In this document: positions 10,445-23,498 of the stretch, one piece after another
How positions within the stretch are numbered: position 1 is the first letter of the stretch
How the letters are laid out: each line of letters opens with the position of its first letter
NCBI GenBank assembly: GCA_016858145.1
Contig: JAEHOE010000028.1
Coordinates: 62,001 to 126,000, forward strand
Length of the DNA stretch: 64,000 nt
Direction: 5' to 3'
Origin: Edaphochlamys debaryana
Lineage: Eukaryota > Chlorophyta > Chlorophyceae > Chlamydomonadales
The notes under the pieces: model-generated
Seen by the model: the letters and a program-made list of their open reading frames with translations, nothing else
Told to the model about the DNA's origin: nothing
The model's database searches: none
Position numbers and translations under genes: made by a program

Positions 10445-13400
10445 ATGAAGCTAGGCTTCATCACGGAGTTCGGATTGCTGGAGGGCATATGGCTGGCGGT
10501 GAACGCTTTCCAATTCGGCCTGGTCAGCGGATGGCTGCTGTTTGGCGGCTTGCACCCGCGGTATGTTCACTCGTACTATGAGTTGGATAACACACCATGT
10601 GCAGGGCGCGGGTGAGGGTTTGTGACGCAGCGTTCGACCGCCACGCTGGCCTGGGGCTGCCCGGAAAACCCGCGTGTGTCACCGACCGCAGGCTCGGGCC
10701 CCACCGCAGCCAGGAAGCGCCACATGACAAGGCAGTCTCGGGGAGCAGCGGCAAGGTCAGTGGCCCGGCCCCTTAAACCCCGGTATTGAAGGCTTCCGCA
10801 ATGGAACCTCAGTTGGCCTCGCCCTTTCCCGAGGCCTCACCGGGTCACAGCCTGACTGGCCCTACCCTCCATGTCACGCGCTAGCCAGCAGCCGTGCCAC
10901 TACTGCCGCCTCCCTGACCTTCGCTTAACCGAGTCGTTGTCTTGCGCTGACCCACCTCTCGTCCCTCGTCAGGTTCACCATGCCCACGCCCTCTCCAGCG
11001 GCGACGCCCGCCTGCGGCGCCACGCGGCGCTCCTGCAGCGCCTGGCGGTTATGCGCTGCCTGGCCATTGCCGTACAGTCCTTCCAACTGCTTGCCGTACT
11101 GCGCATGTGGCAGGGCTATCGTGAGTCTCATCAACCCGGCTCGAGCCGTGCTGGGGGCCTGGCTCATGCGCCGAAGGGCTTCCAAGGCCCCCAGGGCTTT
11201 GAGGGTGCCCACCCAACGAGCCCCGCCACACCCAACCCCTGCCGTCGGCACCTCGCCATCCCACCCCTTCCCGACCCCTCCTGCCCCGTGCCCATCCCAC
11301 CCCTTCCCGCCTGCCCCCAGGCGTGGGCACGGGACGCGGGGCCCTGGAGGGCCACCACCTGGCCTTCGCGGGCCTCCTGGCGCCAGTGCTCAAGCACGCG
11401 GCGCTGCTGGCCGCCTGCATGGCCGCACCGGGGGCCTACCTGGCGCACCGGCGCCAGCTGCACGCCGTGTCCGACCTGGGGCGCCTGCTGGGACTCATCA
11501 TGCAGGTGGGGCTGCACACGTGGGCTGCAAGCGTCGCCATGACAGCGGAGCGGACAGACGCTGGTTTTGGGTGCTGGGTGTTGGGTGAGGGTGCTGGGAT
11601 GGGTAGGAATAGGTAGGGTTTGGGGCGGGGAAGGGGGCGGAGAACGCGGCGGCGCGAATGTTTGGGCTTGCGTGTCGCAGAGCCGGTATCACCCCGCCTC
11701 CGCAGGCCACCTCCGAGTGCCCCACGGTCCGCGCCAAGTCGTACAGCCACGAGCTCATCATGGCGGGGCTGAGCATGATCGTACAGCAGGTGCGGGTGCG
11801 GGGGGCGGGGATGGGGAGGATGAAAGGGGGAGGCGTGGGCAAGAGGGGCATCCTCTGCCTACTGGACAGGGGCACGGACAAGGGCAAGGGCAGGAGCAAG
11901 GCGCAGGCGGCTGTGGCACTCGTTGCGTTGTGCGCGCCGGCAGAGCTCCTGACTGCCGCCCCCGTCTCGAACCCTTTTGTCCGCAGGACCCGTCGGACGT
12001 GTTCGTGGCCCGCCTGGGCCTCACAGCGCTCGTGTGCCTGGCGGGACACCTGGACGCCCTGCTCAACCGCCCGGCCGCAGCGCCCGGACTCGTGTCCGGC
12101 CCGTCCGGACTCGGGTCCGGCGGGTCCGACCTGCCCACGGAGACGCTCAAGTTCTTGATTGCGTACTGCGTACTACTCGGCGCCAACAGCCTGTGAGCGG
12201 CTTCATTGCCCGCCTATCTCAAGCCCCATGGCATTTGAGAGGATACTCGACATGACTCATACCGCATGCTACCTCTCTTCGGCAAGAGGCACGGCACGCC
12301 TCAGATGCTCTTGGCGCACCCACCTCACCCGTTCATGCCCCTCGCCTTCTCGCCCCGTCCCCGCAGCTACGGTCTGCTCATGGGCCCGGCTCCGACCTGG
12401 GCTGGCGGCCGCTCCCTGGGCCGCCCCTCGGACAGTGCCGCCACGGGCGACGAAGGCCGGGAGGAGGCCGAGGCCGAGACCGGCAGGGCGCCCTCCAGCC
12501 GTGGCGTGGGCTCGGGGGCCGCCTCGCCGCTGCCCAGCCCCCGCCCCTCCCACTCCCTAGACGCGGGGACCTCCTGGGCCGCGTTCGGCGGAGGCGGGTC
12601 CGCCGTTACACTGTCACGAGGGCGTAGCGGAGCACTGCCACCCGCGGGCTCCTTGGGGTTGACCCGGGCGGGAGGTCCCCATAGCGTAGCGTCCGGGTCC
12701 CTAGCAGCAACGGCCGGACCGGCCGGACGGTCCGGATCGTTTGAGCTGGTGTCCGGACCAGGGGCGCCCAGCGCGCTGCCACCCCGCGCGCCCGGGAGTG
12801 GCGGGGTGGAGGCGGACGGCGGTGCGGTGCACAGCGAGCGGTGTGCCGGTACGGCAGGTCCGTACGCTGCCGTACGCGTGCACCACAAGCACCTGGTCAA
12901 GCTGTGCGTCATCCGTACGTTTGCCTTCGTGTACCTAATGGCGCATGTACTTCAGGTACAATAAAGTGAAGGAGAGACAGCCGGGCCGGTATGACATATG
13001 CAGCTACAGCTAGTTTCCAGCTTATGCCTGATTGCTCGTCTCCTCTCCCTTCCTCGGTCCCCGGCAGGTTGCTCGCGACGCTCGGGTGCGTGGCGAGTCC
13101 GTGTGGCTTTACTTTGGCTCCATCCACCTCACTGCGCTGGGGGCGGCCCTGTACGTGGCGGCCCCCCTGCTGGCGCTGGCCTGCCCCGCCCTGTACGCTC
13201 GCTGGGGGGCGCAGCTGCACACGGCCAAGTGGGTCTGGCGGGGGCTGAGGGGGGGGGGGGGGCGCTGGATGGCTGCCTGGGCGGGGGCGTCAGTCGGGGC
13301 AAGGGGGCTCCAGGGAGGAGCGAGGTCATGCGCCGGCGGGCAGGGTGCGCGATGCATGGTGCAAGATCTGGGAGGCACCATGACACGGAGCCCCAGGCCC

Positions 13401-16400
13401 TGACACCCGTGTGTACCACCACTCCACCCCATCCGTGCCCCGCAGCTGGGCGCTGACGCTCACCATCCGCGGCTCCTGCCTACTCCTGGAGCCCCCCGGG
13501 GCCCACGACATGCACGTGGCCCGCTCATTCTACTTCAACCTGCTCAACGCGCTGTGAGCAAGGGCCCCAGCTACCGTATGGGCCGGAAACAGGGGCCCAA
13601 AGCTGTGCTGCCGGGAACGGGGCCATTCACGGCAGCTGCGCAGCTTCCAGTCCACCGGGGGCCCTGACCGCTTTTCGTCACAACACCCTTTCATAAGGAT
13701 TTGGTACCCCGCCCCGCCCCGTGTTGTTCACAGGGCCTCGGACGCTGAGCCCCACAGCTTTGCGCTCGTCACAGGGCTCATGGGCCTCGCCTGGATGGCG
13801 CTGCACGCCTTCCTGCTCGCGTCCCGCGGGTCCCTGGGCCCAGGCCCACTCACCTCCGCCTCCCTCGTGCGCGTCGCCACACCCTACCCACTAGCATGGG
13901 CGGCGGCGCTCGTCCTGCACGTGGTAACCCGCGTGCCGCGCTTCGTCCGCGCCGGTTCGCCTTCCCACCGGCACGGCCACGGCTCTTCGTCTTCCCACGC
14001 CATGCACGATCTGGCTGGCCGTACGATGGGCGGCGTAGGGTCCGGGGAGCTGACTAATGGCATTGGAGGCACAGCGGAGGGGCTTGGCTCGGGGGTCCGA
14101 GGGGAAGGCGGTGGGTCGGCGGCGCTGTTGCGGCGCGCGCCGTGGCGGCGGCCGGGCGGCTCGGAGCCGAGGAGGCCAACCCTCGGCTCCTTCCACTCGA
14201 CCTTCTCCCAACCCCACCTCCACTCGCACCTGCACCCCCACTCCCCGGGCCTGGCGGCCGGCGGCAGGAGCTACGCCCCGGCCGCGGGGCTCGGGGGCGG
14301 CGGCCTGGGCAAGATGCTGGGCTTCGGTTCGTCGGTTTCCTCCCTACGGACCCTAGACAGCGCTGGCACCTCGGGCGTCCTCAGCCTAACCACCCTAGTA
14401 CAGCCCAGCCGAGGCGGCGGCGGCGGCGGTGGTGGCGGCCGGCGGCCGCCGCCGCTCCGGTCCAGGACTGACGGCGCCGCCGGGCTATCCGGTGCGGAGC
14501 CGACGGCGGCGGGCAGTAAGCCGGGCATGGACCGGCCTGTGTTTGGGTCGTCGGCACAGCTCACAACCGCCGGTGCTGACGTGGATAGCGCCACGGACGG
14601 CGGCGGCGGCGGCAGCGGGACGAGCAGCGCCGTACCCAGCCGGCTGACGTCGACGGTATCCGGAACGCCGCCGGTCTCGCCGCCGCCGACGGCAGTCGCT
14701 CGCAGCCCGTTCACGCCGCTGCGCACCTCCGCTGGCGGCGCCGCGCCCGTATCTCCGGGCGCCCCCGCCGCCGCGGTGGCGGCGGCGGCTGCACTCAAGT
14801 CGGCGGTGGCAGGGGCCCCAACGTCTGACGTGTCCTCTCACACCGGCCGGCGGAGCCTGAGCGGCGGCTCGGGACACACGGGGGTCGCCCTTCCGGTTGC
14901 GGTTGAGCCTGGGCGGTTGGCGGAGGTGGTTAGGTTGTTGGACCCGGTGGACGAGCACGGATCCTCGGCGGCGCAGTCAGACGACGGCGCAGCGGTTGGT
15001 GGCTGCGACACGGAAGCGACAGCGACTGCGGCTGGTGTTGAAGCCCCTGCCGCGGACGGCGAAGGCGCTGCCACGGAGGTTCTGGAAGGCGTTGCGTTCC
15101 AGACCGCAGCTGCGCTCAAGGACTGTGATAGGGGCGGTGCCGAGGAGGTGCAACGGGCGGAGGCGCGTGTGGAGGAGGCGGACGGCGCGTCAGGGGTGTC
15201 TGCGCAGGAGGCAGATGGCAGGCCGGGGTCCACCCCCACAGCGCCCACACCGCTGCGGACCGAGGGCTCGCTGCCGCCCGCCCGTTCACCGCTGGGGCGC
15301 AGAGCCGCCGCAGGCGCCGCTGCAGGGCCTGGAGCCCCCTTCGCTCAGTCTCCAGAAGACGTGGGCCTTGCGGGTAGTAGCATGGAAGAGGGGTTGGATG
15401 CGGGCGAGAGCTGGGCGGAAGCCGAGGCTGAGCGCCGGGAACAGGGAGCCGCAGGTGGCGAGGGCCCAGGGTTTGTGCTGCCGCTCGCCCCTGAGGCGGC
15501 GGTTGAGGAGGCGGCGGCGACGGCGGCGGAGACGGACGCAGCGTCGATGGCGGAGGCGGAGCTGGTAGCGTTCGCCGGGCTCGACCTGCCGCCGCTACCG
15601 CCGCCGCCGCCGCCGTACAACCCGGCCCGCGATCTCCCCGCGCTCAGCCCCTACATCAAGGTATGCCTCTACGGTTTCAGCGGGTCGGACCGGGAAGTAC
15701 GCCTGGGGTGTACATCGTCTCGGCGGTGCACGGCTGCTGCTGTTAGGGATGCTAAGAACTAGCACGATCACTTGACCGTCCTTGCCTTCTCCCTCATTCC
15801 GGCATGATAACCCAGCGACCCGCCGCCTGCAAGGGAGCCGACAGCCGCCGGAGGCTCGAGGCCGCGCTCGCCGCCCCCCCCTCGGGACCGCCCCCGTCGC
15901 AGCCGCCGTCGCGCCTCTGCTCAGGGCCCCTCCTGGGCCCCGGCCGCGGCCCCTCGGGCCGCACCTTCTCAGGCCGCTCTTGGCGCTCTGGGACGCAGCT
16001 GCCGCCAGCGCCTCCTCCGCCGCCGCCGCCGGCTCCGCCTCTGTCGCTGCTGCGGTGTCGCGCGAGGGACCGCGCTGCTGCGGCGCTGCGTCTGGTGCTG
16101 CTGCTGCACGCGGCGGCTCCGCTGCTGGCCTTGGTGCTGGACCTGGCGAGGCCGCGGTGCAGGTGCGGTGTCATTGTGGGGTTGGCTGGATGAACGAAAC
16201 GGGGTGTGTGCCAAGTCTGCCAACGTTAGGATTCAATAACGAGTAAGGCGGACCCATAGCAGCAAGAGGCGAGGCCGCGGTGCAGGTGCGGGGGCGGGGG
16301 AGATTGCGGTCTGTGCGTTGTCCATGTGGGGATGGCTGGATACGGTACCCGAAGCGGGGTGTGTGGGGCTGCCGTATGGGGGCGGGGCGGCATGCGGGAG

Positions 16401-19400
16401 GGGGCCTGTGCGAGGGGCTGTGTGGGAGGGCCGGTGCGGGTCCTGGGAAGACCGAGCAGACTTTGTGGCAGTCCGGTCCCAGGTACTCAGTACAAACCGA
16501 ATTACGTGCCCCACAGGACCCCCATCGATGCGGCCTCGGACGCCTGCCTGCATGCGGGCCGCCAGAGCTGGCTGTCGCAGCTGCCAGCCGCGGTGGGGCT
16601 TGGGGCGGCATCGCCTGGAGGTGGGCAGCGTCCAAGGGGGCACCGGTGCTGGGACACGGAGGGAGGCGACCTGACGCAGCCGCTTGCGGGTGCAGGCTGG
16701 ATGCACCCATGCGCGCCTCCATTACGAATGGGCGTGCGCCCGTGCCTCCACCTTGCCACACCTTTTCCATTCCTCTTCTTTGCTCACGTGTCACAGACTC
16801 CCTGGCCTTCTCCCGTCACGTGCTGGCGTACGGCATCCTGACGCTCGCTGACGTGGCCCTCTCCCTGGGACCCTTCCTGGCGCCGCGCCTGTTTGCCGCG
16901 GGGCGCTCGCTGCTGTGGCCCCTGCTGCTCGTGGGGTTGGAGGAGGCGAGGCTGGTGAGCTGCGGGCCGTATTGGTTGCGTGGTAGTCCTTGGCCGTCAG
17001 CTGTTGAGCTGTGGAGCTGCAGCTCGTTTGGTGGGACGGCCGCCGTCCAACCGCTAATGTACTGCCGAAGGCCCGCTGTGTACCTGGAATACGATGTCAA
17101 CGGGCGAGCTGGCAGGTCGCCGAGACAGGCTTCCTCCCTGCCTTCCATCTTCCACCGACCGTATTCCGCGGATTCCCGCCCTCCTCTCCATCCCGCTCGC
17201 AGTTCGCGGTGGGGGGCATGGGCGTGTGCGTGGGCCGCCCGGGCCGCCTCTACGCCACCCACTTCCTGGGATCGGCGCTGTGGCGGCTGTTGGAGCTGCC
17301 CCCGCGCGCCTTCCAGTGGGCCGCGGGGCTGCGGTTGGCCTCGCTCGTCCACCACGCCGCCATGCCGTACGGTCAGGAGTCCAACGGAGCAGGTGTGACG
17401 TGTCACTACATGCCAGGGCTGTGTTGGGCGAGTCGTGGAGGGAGGGTTTGGTGGATACTAGATGGGCGGTTTTGCACAGTAGGAGGCAAGCAAGCGGCCC
17501 GCGGGTGTGCTCTGCCCGACTCTTAACGCCCTCCCTGCTCGTGCTTTGCGCCCCGCCGTCCATCCCACCCCCCAGACTACCTGCTGGTCCTCATCCGGGG
17601 CTCTGTGGTGTCGGTGCTGGGCTACGTGGCCGCACACCTGCTGCTCACACAGGTGCGGCAGGACTTGACCGGCAGGACTCGACCGGGCAGAGGGCGTTAA
17701 GCAGTGCTTGGCAGGGGCTCCCCCAGCTGTGAGGCTACTCAAGACGACATGGGACAGCGCGGCCTGCGCTGGAGGGACAGAGGGCCGAGGCCAGGGGGCA
17801 CATATCAGGGGATGGCAGGGGCTCCCCCAGCTGTGAGGCTGGCTGCTCAAGGCTCTTTTGCGACGACATTGGAACACGAGGGTTGGCGGTCGGGTTGGCG
17901 GGGTCAGGACCGGCAGAGCACGAAAGAGTTGGGGCTGCACCAGCCAGGAGGCAGGGGGCTCTGCTGCTGGTGCAGCTGGTCACCAATTTTGCAAGACCTC
18001 CACCCCGCTCTTCCCCTGACTGCGACCAACCGCCCCGCTGCAGGCAGTGCCAGCAGCCAACCTGGCGGCCTCTGGGGCGCTGGCCGTGGGGCGGCAGCTG
18101 CCCGCAGCACGGGCCCGGCTGCTGCGCATGCTGAGCTCCACGGACTGCGCCGCCATGCTGGGCCTGGCGGGCCTGGCTGCCGTACACGTGGTGTCCTGCC
18201 TGGTGGATCTGGATCTGGATCGCGTCAGTCTGGTGGCGGAGACGCGGGCGGTGTCGGAGCTTGTGGCCGTGGTGCAGGTGAGGGCCGGGCCAGGTGGTGG
18301 GGCCACCTACCCCCTCCTACCCCCTCCTACCCCCTCCTACCCCCTCCTACCCCCTTACTGATCCCCTTTCTGCCTCAGCCGCCAGCAGCAGGCAGCAGGA
18401 AGGGGCTCGGGCCAGGGCAGCTGGGCAGGACCGTCCGCCCCCTCACACCTTCCCCTCCTTCCCTCCCCTCCCCCCTCTCTCCCCCCCCCTCAGGACGCCC
18501 TGGTGGCCAGCAGTCAGGGCTACTTCCGCCGGGGCGAGGCGCTGCCCCCCGGTCTGGCGCACGGCGTGGTGGGGGTGCTGGCGGCGGCGGTGGCGGCGGC
18601 GGCGCTGCGGGCGCTGTTCCTGGTCTCACACGAGTCCATGGGGAGGGACGCGGAGTGGTGAGCGGCGTTCGGGGGCTACGGAGCGTGGGGATGAGGAGGT
18701 GAACGGGGGCTTCGCAAGGGCTTTCCTACAGCAATGAAGTGGCGAGCGGATTGATGGCGATACAGGGCACCCTGTCTCCGACGTCGATATGGCACGCGTG
18801 TATTGGGCTACGCAATCTCTGCATAGCATTGAGCGGCGTTAAGCGTCAGCCGCTGCTGCAGGAAGTGACTCGCAGGCTATTCTGTCCCCGCCACGCTCGA
18901 CGCCCAAACCCATGCGATGACGCCTTCCCCCATCCCCCCGCGCTTCCCACCCAGGTACCGGCAGCACGGCGCTGCGCTGGCGGCGCTGCATGACGTGGCG
19001 GCACGTGAGACCGAGGTGGACGAGCTACTGGCCACCCTGGAGCTGGAGACCAGGGACCTGTACGGACGTGAGTAATACCCTCCGCGGGTTCTTCATCTTC
19101 GCCTTCACGCTCAAGAAAGCAGCCTTTCGACTCTCCCCCTCCGCTCCCACCCTAATCGCCCCCTTTCCACGCCCTGCCCCACCCACCCCAGGCTGTTCCG
19201 TATACCTTGCCGTCATGCCCTCCTACGCCCGACTCCTCTCCTCCTCGGCCTTCGCCTGGTGCCTGCCGGTACCCTCCGGCCACCTGCCCCCGCCGCACCC
19301 CTCCCACCCGCCCTCCCGCAACGCCTCGGGTGCCGACCTCAGCCCCGCGCCCTCCGCCGCCGCCCCCACCCTCTTCCCCGCCACACCCACCCCGCCCGGA

Positions 19401-22400
19401 GCCCAGTACGAGCCGGCGGCCCAGGGCTCTCCCCCCACGCCCTCCCCCACGCCCTTCGCCAACGCCCCCACCGGCCAGGCCCAGGCCCAAGCCTCACCCA
19501 GCACCGACCCCAATAGCAACGGCTACGGCCTGCCTCCCTGGCTCGGGCCCGGTCCGGGCCTGGGCCTGGCCACGCTGGTCCCCATCCACGAGCTGCGCCC
19601 TGCGCTCCGGAGCCTGGTGGAGAGCGGCGCGGCGGCTGGCGGCGCCTGGGCGGCGGCGCGGGGGGCGGTGGCGGCGCTGCGGGCGGGGGAGCTGGTGGTG
19701 GCGGCGGACGTTGGCCCCACAGCCTGGGGCGGCAGGTGCGCGGCTGGGATGGATGGGGCGGCCCCCGGGTTGGGTGGGGTGCAGGCCGAGGGCTTGCGGG
19801 CAGACGTACTCAACCCTAGGCTTGGGGCCCGGCGCTAAGCCACAGCTCGGACGGCGCGGTATCTCCTCGCGGTATAACGGTATAGCCGCAGCCCTCGACC
19901 TTGTCCTAACTCCAGCCCCACGCCCCCGCCCTCCCCCGCCAGCACCGGCTCCTCCCATCTGGACTGGCTACTGTCCGCCTCCTGCGCCTCGGGAGTCGCG
20001 ATCTTCCCCGTCACCGGCCTGGGCGCGGCCGGCCCGACCGCAACCACCTCCGCCAACGGCCAACCGCCCAACGGCCAACCGCCGGCCTCGCTGGTCGGCG
20101 CGCTGGTGGTGCTCTCCCCCGTGCATGGGGAGCTGGACGCGGGGCTGCTGTGTCTGTCTGCTGACGTGGCACACGCCCTGGGGGGGGCCCTGCACCTGAG
20201 ACACGTGCTCGCAGAGTACCGGGCCGGGGAGGCAATCTTGTACGTGAGTCCGGGCTGAGGCAGGGTTGGACCCCTGGGGAGGGGGCCCTTGACAGGTGTA
20301 AGCGCGGCATTGATGGAGGGGTTCTTGGGAGTTGATGTCCTGAGGCCAGCTCGTGGGGGGTGGCATCGGCCTCGGCCCCCGTGGGAGAGGCCCGTCAGGG
20401 CTCTGCCCAACTGCCCACGGAGGGAAGAGCCCTCGCGCCTCACGCCCGCGTAATCCTTGCCATTCCCTCCCCTCCCCCACCCCACCTCCAGGACGTGCTC
20501 CCAGCCAATGTCGCCGACGCCCTCATGTCACAGAAGCTGGACCCAGCCTTCCGCCGCGTCTCCCACTCCGCATCCGCCTCGGCGCCACAGCACTCCGCCG
20601 CCGCCCTGGGCCCCCTGGCCCTCCGTAGCCCCAGCGTCAGCGGCTCTGGCGCCGTCAGCGGCGCCCTGCCGTCACCCTCCGGCGGCGGCGCCGCCGCGCG
20701 CAGCACCCTGTCAGCCGGACAGCTCAGCGCCGACCTGTTCGGATCCGCCGCAGCGGCCGGGGCGGGTGCAACCGCCGCCAACGGTTACGGGCTCCTGGAC
20801 AACGGCGGAGGTGGCAGCGGCGGAGGCGGGTTTGCGTTGTTGCCGCCGCCGCCGCGGGTGCGTGTGCGGCAGCTTCACTCGGGTCCACGCGTCAGCACCC
20901 TGCTCAGGGAGGAGGGCGGCGGGCCGGCGGGCATCTCGGGCGGCAGCTTCAGCAGCGGCGGCGGCACGCCGGCGGCGGCCAACACGCCGTCACCCATCGG
21001 CGGCTCCGGGGCCTTCATCGGCAGCATGAAGGAGACGGGGGACATTGTGTACAAGTGAGGGCCCTGGGTTGGAGCGGCCAAGGGTCGGGGCAGCTATGGG
21101 GTCCCCAGTGTTTCTCCGTGTTCACGCCATGCAGCCAGCCCAACAGCCACCCGCCACCCGCCAACCAACCATCACAACCACCCGTCCACCCACCCGCTCA
21201 CCCCACATCGCCTCGCCCACGCCTGCAGGCAGTGGCACGGGGGCGTGTCGGTGCTGTTCGCCGACATCGTGGGGTGGACGGCCCTGGCGCAGGAGGTGGA
21301 GGCGGAGGCCGTCATGATGCTGCTGCACGGTGGGGGCGGGGCGCGGGGGTACCGGCGTGCGTGGTGCGCGGGTGCTCCTGTGAGGGTGCCTTGCAGCATC
21401 TGCTGTAGCACCTGCTTGATGCTGCTGCACGGTGCGGCCGGGGTGTAGGGGTGCCGGCGTGTGGGAGACGCAGAGGGGCTGTTGTCGGGGTGCCGAAGCG
21501 CATTATGCATTTTGACTCCTGGCCTATGCCCTGCCGCCCCCAGAGCTGTTCTGCAAGTACGACGCCATCGCGGACGAGATGGGAATCTATAAAGGTAAGA
21601 TCCACAGGTCCACAGGTTCTGCAGATGCATCTGGACCACCCCGCGCATGTGTAGCGGCAGCCATGTCGGTCACCCTCGTTCATACAATTGCTCCCTGCCC
21701 TTCCCTGGCCTTCCCCTGCCCCCTCTGCCACGCCCCACCCTCGCCCTCGCGCTCGTCCGCGGCCTCCGCCTCCGCCCCCCGCCGCAGTGGAGACCATCGG
21801 TGAGGCCCCAGGGTCCGCACTCGGGGCCTCTCCCTGTGGGATCCTAGTCGTGCCAAATGCGACCGCGCCTGCCTTCAGCATCCCACCCCGACTTTGCCCT
21901 GGCCCTCATCCCACCCCTCCTTCCCTTCCCCTCCCCCTTCCCATCCCTTTCCTCCCTCCTTCGTCCCTCCCCCTCCTTCCCCCAATCCACCCCCTCCCGA
22001 CCCAGGCGACTGCTACATGGCAGCCTCTGGGCTGCTGGCGGAGGACCCCCACCACGCCTCGGCGCTGGTGGCCTTTGGAAAGGCGCTCGTGCGGGCGGCC
22101 GACACCGTACTCAACCCCAAGACCGGGGGCGGCGTGCAGGCAAGCGGGGGTGCGGTGCCGGCGGGCTGGGGCATGCTGGCAGGTGGGGGAAGGATGGCGC
22201 GAGGCTGGAAACAGGGCAGGCAGCACCGGCCGGTGTGGGCCTGGCCCAAAGAGCCCTGCGCGTGGCTCCCGCGGCGGTCTCGCGACCTCTCGCCTCTTGT
22301 TGCCTGCCCCTGCGCGCTGCACCGGGTCCCCCGTGCAGATCCGAGTGGGAGTGCACAGCGGAAGGGTCATGTCGGGGATCGTGGGGCGCCACCGGGCTCG

Positions 22401-23276
22401 GTACTGCCTGTTTGGAGACACCGTCAACACTGCATCGAGGGTGGGTCGAGGGTTAGCGCACCCGCCTGCGCCCTATACAGCGCGAAGAATATGGCTCCTT
22501 GACATACCGCTCCTTACTCTGCCCCTGCTGCCCTCTGTGCCCCCGGTACTCCCTCCCTCGTGTGTGCCCCCGCGCTGTGAACCCACCGCCTCTTGCGTCG
22601 CCCCCGTCCCCTCACCGGCAGATGGAGAGCACTGGCGTCCCCGGCAGAGTCCAGGTAAGCCCAGCGTGCAGCCGGCACGTGGCCTCCTTCCTAACGCCGC
22701 CCAACCGCCAACCACCAACCGCCCCATTGTCTCACCACCAACCGCCAGGTGTCCGAGGTGACGTACCAGCAAATGCTGACGCACCCCACCCCGTTAGCGG
22801 GGCCCGACGAGTTCGAGCCGCGCGGGGAGGTGCCGGTCAAGGGCAAGGGCCTGATGCGGGTGAGGCACACGCCAGGACCTCAATGGGGCTCGGGGCACGG
22901 TTGTGGAGCGAGAGTGGATCGGCCTTGCACCGGATGATGAGTTGCCAAAACTGAGGGCAGAGTCGGCTGCGCACCCGGCTTCACTAATGGCTAGGACCGA
23001 ACCCCCAAAGGCGGCTGAAGGCCTCTCACATCCACCCCTGTCAGGCGCCATGGAAGCAGGACGCCGGCTGGCCTACGTTTGGGCCTGCCTGCAGTGCTGC
23101 CGTCTTGGCCTTTCAGCCGCTTCCTCGTCAGAAACACCGCCTGAAGCTGCGTGTCACACATGCCCCATGACACCTCCCACCTTGGCCCCCTCTTCCGCCC
23201 CCAGACCTACCTATCCATGCCGGTGCTGGATGCGCCCCCGCGGCCCCCCTCGGTCGCCAACCTCGTCCCAGCATAG
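10445..23276 (+). CDS. Multi-pass membrane class III nucleotidyl cyclase, predicted guanylyl cyclase
   Basis: Predicted 2352 aa. Exons: 10445-10560, 10692-10755, 10973-11120, 11321-11505, 11706-11789, 11987-12192, 12367-12955, 13068-13288, 13446-13553, 13734-15660, 15816-16162, 16517-16620, 16797-16954, 17203-17392, 17576-17652, 18044-18277, 18494-18657, 18955-19067, 19192-19735, 19943-20243, 20492-21054, 21229-21329, 21544-21594, 21788-21799, 22006-22139, 22339-22440, 22622-22654, 22749-22859, 23205-23276. Order of parts: about 12-13 hydrophobic segments (residues 1 to about 1640) split by a long Gly/Ala/Pro loop; a short coiled coil (about 1641-1678); a GAF-like segment (about 1860-1960); the linker [10 protein letters not shown]; then the cyclase domain. 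Metal Asp are D2160 (FADI) and D2204 (ETIGD). E2200 and C2270 (YCLFGD) match the guanine-specifying pair of guanylyl cyclases, and N2277/R2281 the transition-state pair. It should make cGMP at a membrane. Exon 8's donor is the least certain. Confidence 0.88.
16145..16361 (+). repeat. Direct duplication of an exon end plus splice donor inside the cyclase gene
   Basis: Unit 1 (about 16145-16209) holds the last 18 bases of exon 11, its donor and the first intron bases. Unit 2 (about 16268-16361) repeats ggcgaggccgcggtgcag with gtgcgg after it, then a related tggctgga and ggggtgtgtg tail with a small insertion. A second donor-like site is therefore present within intron 11. Confidence 0.8.
18305..18356 (+). 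repeat. 10-bp minisatellite in a cyclase intron
   Basis: About five copies of cccctcctac lie in the intron between exons ending at 18277 and starting at 18494. They may act as an early pyrimidine-rich stretch; no coding role is seen. Confidence 0.85.
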
Positions 23277-23493
23277 CTCGCCCCGGCAACTGATGGGACG
23301 TACTAATGCCAGTGTGAGGCCTTACGGGGCCCAAGTCCCCTAATGGGGTGCAGTCCTGCGCTGCCCCGGCCCGCACAATGGAGGGGATACTCGTGAACCG
23401 GTCTGTGCTCGTTCCGTTGGCACATTGCGGTCGGCGCATGAGGTCAATCTTAAGCCGCCAGAGCTGAGGACTGGGAATTGCTGCTCGAGACTG

Positions 23494-23498
23494 TGTAA
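23494..23498 (+). terminator. TGTAA polyadenylation signal of the cyclase gene
   Basis: This is the canonical volvocine TGTAA pentamer, 218 bp downstream of the cyclase stop codon, and the first I noticed after it. Confidence 0.55.

Noticed and set aside
14271..15568. Open frames on both strands within the cyclase low-complexity exon
   Set aside because: GC-rich repeats keep several frames open; only the frame that joins exon 9 to exon 11 in phase gives membrane segments at the exon start.
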